Shown here: positions 5,433-7,775 of the stretch, piece after piece
Layout: the number at the start of each line of letters is the position of its first letter
How positions within the stretch are numbered: the first letter of the stretch is position 1
Source of the DNA: Alphaproteobacteria bacterium
Lineage (GTDB): Bacteria > Pseudomonadota > Alphaproteobacteria > UBA828
NCBI GenBank assembly: GCA_018668475.1
Contig: JABJCZ010000415.1
Span: 1-7,775, forward strand
Length of the DNA stretch: 7,775 nucleotides
Direction: 5' to 3'
Translations under genes and position numbers: made by a program
The notes under the pieces: model-generated
Told to the model about the DNA's origin: nothing
Databases searched by the model: none
Seen by the model: the letters and a program-made list of their open reading frames with translations, nothing else

Positions 5433-7400
5433 TTACTCGTAGGGCCAGAGCCGCAGGAAGTTGGCCTCGTCACTGATCGGCAGGGACGTATCCAGCCGCA
5501 GGCTCGCTTTCATTACCGGGCGAACCGGCGTCGGATCGACCCTGGCAGCGTCCGCAGGGAGCAGCGCTGCATTGCGAATATCTTGTGGCGTGGTTGTGTC
5601 CTGCGTTGTCACGCGAGCAGGCTCAGGTTCTGGCGCAACTAGTTCCACTGGTGCCAACGCGTCATTCGCCGGGTCGGAAAGTGCGGCTACGACAGCCTCC
5701 GGCTCAACCGGCGCAATCACCTCATCGATTTCGGCGGGTGCCTCGGATCCAACCTGGCCTTCAGTTGCAACAGCGTCGGTGACATCGAGTCCGGCGACAG
5801 CCTCAGACTCGATTTTTTGCTCGGGCCTTGACGTCTTGGTGTCGGCCACTACGTCGGCCTCACTGGCGTCGACTGTGGCGACAACGGTGGGGGTATTCTC
5901 AGATTCCGGAACGACATCCGATTTAGCCTGCGGCGCGGGCGTTTCCTCGGTCAGTTCCGGCGCTGCGGCGGCGCTGTCATCGTCGTTTTCGCGAGCCTGT
6001 TCGTCGGTGTTCTCGCCGGTTGGCAGGGCCTCGATATTAACATCTGGCGCCGTAGCACGCGACGACTGAGCGAGGTTCCCGGCGTTCTCCAGTGTCAGGC
6101 GACCCATGGAGAGCATCAGCCGATATACGGCGATGCGGGAATCATGCTGTGCGGCCACCAGGTTGATGCGGGCGTTGACCACCGCGCTCTCCGCATCCAG
6201 CACATTGATAACGGTCTCTTTGCCGGCTTCTCTTAGTTTGCGACGCGCACTGAACACCTCGGATGCGATATTCACCGCGTTTTGCAGCAGAGAGACTCTC
6301 TGGCGGGCCGTATCCAGCCCTGACCACGCGAGCTGTACTTCCTCGGTAATCTTGCGTTTGACGAAGGCGTCGGAATCGATGGACGAACGATAGGTGTGTG
6401 CGGCTTGGGCAACTCCGGCCCGCGTGGCAAAGCCATTGAACAGTGTCCACGATGCGTTGACCTTGGCTTTGTAATCCCGCCGCGTGCCGCGCGTGCCGCC
6501 GAGGTCATCATCGAAGGACCACTCCCCGGAAACATCAATGGTCGGAAAAAAGTCTGCCTGGGCGATCCGCCGCTGTTCGTTGGCGATATAAACCTGGGCA
6601 GTTGCCGAACGAATGGCCGGGTGTTCCTCCAGCGCAATTGCGATCATGTCTTCCGTGGTCTCGGGGAGCAGGCCGAGCGGTGGTGTGGGCATGATCAACT
6701 CGCGCGTGTCCGGCATATGGCCGTAGACCTGATTGTAGCGGCTGATTGAATCGTTGAGGGCCCCGTTAAAGGCGACCCTGCGCTCCTTGGCCCCCTGCAA
6801 ACGCGACTTGGCTTCCAGCACGTCAACCGCTATGCCGGCGCCACGCCGCACGCGCTCATCCTCGAGCTGCAACTGCAGGCGGATGGTATCTTCATTGTCG
6901 CCGGCGAGACGTAACAGGCGCATGTTGCGGAGGACGTCTAAATAGGCGCTGACCGCTTCAAAGAGGATGCCCTGAACGCTGGTTTCAGCCGCTTCCTCAG
7001 CGGCGTTTGTGGCAGAAGCGGCTACGGCGTTATTGGCGTCGCTACGGAAGCCGTTGAACAGAGTTTGTGTCACGGTGACGCTCGCCGAGGTCGCCTGACC
7101 GGTCGTAAATGGGCTTGTGTCCGGATCAGTTGCGGTGCGGCGCCCTGGGCTGTCAACGCGCTCATAACCGAAGTTGCCGGTTGCCTGTACCTTAGGTAAA
7201 TAATCCGCAAACGCGCGATTACGACCTTGCTCGGCCGCAGCCACGTTCTCGCGCGCAGCCTTGATCTGGGGGTGGTCAGCGAGAAGGCCGTTTAACTCTT
7301 CCTCAAGGCTTTGAGCGCCAGCCTGAGGGGAAACCGCCGTCAGTGCTGTGGTGCCTGCCAACAATGCAGCCCATACCGTAGTCCGGATTGATTTCTTCAT
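5433..7400 (-). CDS. TolC-family outer membrane factor with long acidic C-terminal extension
   Basis: This 655-residue protein should be a trimeric outer membrane channel that joins an inner membrane ABC or efflux pump through a periplasmic adaptor. A clear signal peptide (basic MKKSIR, hydrophobic core, cleavage near AGA-QS at residue 29-30) fixes the ATG start despite a poor ribosome binding site. Residues 31-440 hold two outer-membrane-efflux repeats, shown by the duplicated TQTLFNGF (111-118) and SWTLFNGF (317-324) strands, each preceded by a PK/PT-containing strand entry (DYLPKVQATG, DFFPTIDVSG). Helices rich in Ala, Gln and Glu fill the rest, and GKETVINVLDAESAVVNAR (393-411) is a typical second-repeat helix. 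Residues 445-655 are an added Pro/Glu/Ala/Val/Thr-rich acidic region, probably disordered and periplasmic, ending in LRLWPYE. E. coli TolC, for comparison, has 493 residues including its signal peptide. The gene follows the ferredoxin-domain gene by 54 bp on the same strand. A role in exporting the FecR-RTX protein is inferred. Confidence 0.9.
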   Translation of the reverse strand: MKKSIRTTVWAALLAGTTALTAVSPQAGAQSLEEELNGLLADHPQIKAARENVAAAEQGRNRAFADYLPKVQATGNFGYERVDSPGRRTATDPDTSPFTTGQATSASVTVTQTLFNGFRSDANNAVAASATNAAEEAAETSVQGILFEAVSAYLDVLRNMRLLRLAGDNEDTIRLQLQLEDERVRRGAGIAVDVLEAKSRLQGAKERRVAFNGALNDSISRYNQVYGHMPDTRELIMPTPPLGLLPETTEDMIAIALEEHPAIRSATAQVYIANEQRRIAQADFFPTIDVSGEWSFDDDLGGTRGTRRDYKAKVNASWTLFNGFATRAGVAQAAHTYRSSIDSDAFVKRKITEEVQLAWSGLDTARQRVSLLQNAVNIASEVFSARRKLREAGKETVINVLDAESAVVNARINLVAAQHDSRIAVYRLMLSMGRLTLENAGNLAQSSRATAPDVNIEALPTGENTDEQARENDDDSAAAAPELTEETPAPQAKSDVVPESENTPTVVATVDASEADVVADTKTSRPEQKIESEAVAGLDVTDAVATEGQVGSEAPAEIDEVIAPVEPEAVVAALSDPANDALAPVELVAPEPEPARVTTQDTTTPQDIRNAALLPADAARVDPTPVRPVMKASLRLDTSLPISDEANFLRLWPYE

Positions 7401-7428
7401 GGTCAGTAGCAGATGAGCCGCGTTATTA

Positions 7429-7458
7429 TTAATATTCGTTAAGAACCCGTTTAATCAA
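7429..7458 (-). promoter_or_regulatory. Candidate promoter for the TolC-family gene
   Basis: On the minus strand TTGATT (7453-7458) and TATTAA (7429-7434) are separated by 18 bp, each matching four of six consensus bases. The -35 hexamer overlaps the TGA stop of the upstream ferredoxin-domain gene. The 54-bp gap is strikingly AT-rich at 7423-7440. The TolC-family gene may thus have its own promoter in addition to any read-through. Confidence 0.35.
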
Positions 7459-7775
7459 GCGTCCAGGGTCAAATCTCCCTTGGGCACTGAGATGCAAGCG
7501 AGGCAAGAGCCGGATTCGGGCTCTGCCCCCGGCGGATTGAGGTATTCGACGTCACCAGCCTTGATTGCGGTGATGCAGGTGCCGCAATTGCCTGCACGGC
7601 AACCAAAATCAATATCTATATCGTTTTCCTCAGCAAAATCAAGAATTGCACCCACGTCCGGGTTCCAGTCCACCGTTTTACCGGATTTGGCGAAAGTGAC
7701 CTTCACGCCAGCGCTCGACTGTGACGCCTCGGTCGCGCCCTTATTGGCTTCGGTTTTGGTCTTCTTGACCGTCGC
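7455..7775 (-). CDS. C-terminal [2Fe-2S] ferredoxin domain of a larger, truncated protein
   Basis: The frame is open to the right edge, so only the last 106 residues are seen; the stop is TGA at 7455-7457. A GTG at 7706 could be read as a start, but the frame continues upstream through a Lys/Thr/Ala/Ser-rich linker (KKTKTEANKGATEASQ), which looks like an interdomain linker. The ferredoxin fold begins at VKVTFAKSGKTVDW. Counting from the GTG, Cys36, Cys41 and Cys44 form CRAGNCGTC (C-x4-C-x2-C), and Cys71 in CLACISVPKG is the likely fourth ligand. The closing KGDLTLDA is typical of ferredoxin domains at the C-terminus of FAD/NAD(P)H reductases of the phthalate dioxygenase reductase type. The protein is therefore probably an oxidoreductase that passes electrons from a flavin domain to this cluster, though the catalytic domain lies outside the window. 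Confidence 0.8.
   Translation of the reverse strand, partial: ATVKKTKTEANKGATEASQSSAGVKVTFAKSGKTVDWNPDVGAILDFAEENDIDIDFGCRAGNCGTCITAIKAGDVEYLNPPGAEPESGSCLACISVPKGDLTLDA

Noticed and set aside
5288..5473. 61-codon minus-strand frame across the convergent region
   Set aside because: It overlaps the 3' end of the TolC-family gene in another frame, lacks a ribosome binding site and resembles nothing known.
5461..6069. 202-codon Ser/Thr/Ala-rich open frame on the plus strand
   Set aside because: It is the antisense shadow of the low-complexity C-terminal extension of the TolC-family protein.
7455..7706. Free-standing 83-residue ferredoxin starting at GTG 7706
   Set aside because: The same frame continues without a stop to the window edge and reads as an interdomain linker, so a C-terminal domain of a larger protein is more likely.

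Overview
The window looks like chromosomal DNA of a Gram-negative proteobacterium, most likely an alphaproteobacterium. This is inferred from the moderately GC-rich sequence, the envelope proteins (a TolC-type outer membrane channel and a type I-secreted RTX protein), and the architecture and C-terminal tail of the CHASE2 adenylate cyclase. No taxonomic marker gene is present, so the assignment is tentative. I see no tRNA, rRNA, CRISPR array, transposase or phage gene.

Layout, left to right. (1) 1-476 (+): the C-terminal 157 residues of a PstS-like periplasmic phosphate-binding protein, cut by the left edge. (2) 507-2690 (-): a 727-residue protein that joins a FecR domain to low-complexity Ala/Glu and Gly/Asp linkers, eight RTX calcium-binding nonapeptides and a C-terminal type I secretion tail. 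It converges on the pstS gene with a gap of 30 bp. (3) 2691-2952: a 262-bp divergent intergenic region with an extended -10 promoter for the rightward gene and a 13-bp inverted repeat. (4) 2953-5169 (+): a 738-residue membrane CHASE2-class III adenylate cyclase with GTG start. (5) 5170-5432: a 263-bp convergent intergenic region with three possible hairpins and an isolated TATAAT. (6) 5433-7400 (-): a 655-residue TolC-family outer membrane factor with an unusual acidic C-terminal extension of about 200 residues. (7) 7455-7775 (-): the C-terminal [2Fe-2S] ferredoxin domain of a larger protein, cut by the right edge.

How the genes may work together. The FecR-RTX protein lacks a signal peptide and carries RTX repeats, so it is a plausible type I secretion substrate, and the TolC homologue is a plausible outer membrane exit for it. 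The matching ABC transporter and membrane fusion protein are not in the window. The cyclase is transcribed divergently from the FecR-RTX gene, and its CHASE2 domain would face the periplasm. The most interesting hypothesis is therefore an envelope signalling module: an exported FecR-RTX protein sensed by, or controlled through, a cAMP-producing CHASE2 receptor. The domain identities are well supported by the sequence; the functional link between them is inference. The pstS and ferredoxin ends look like unrelated neighbours.
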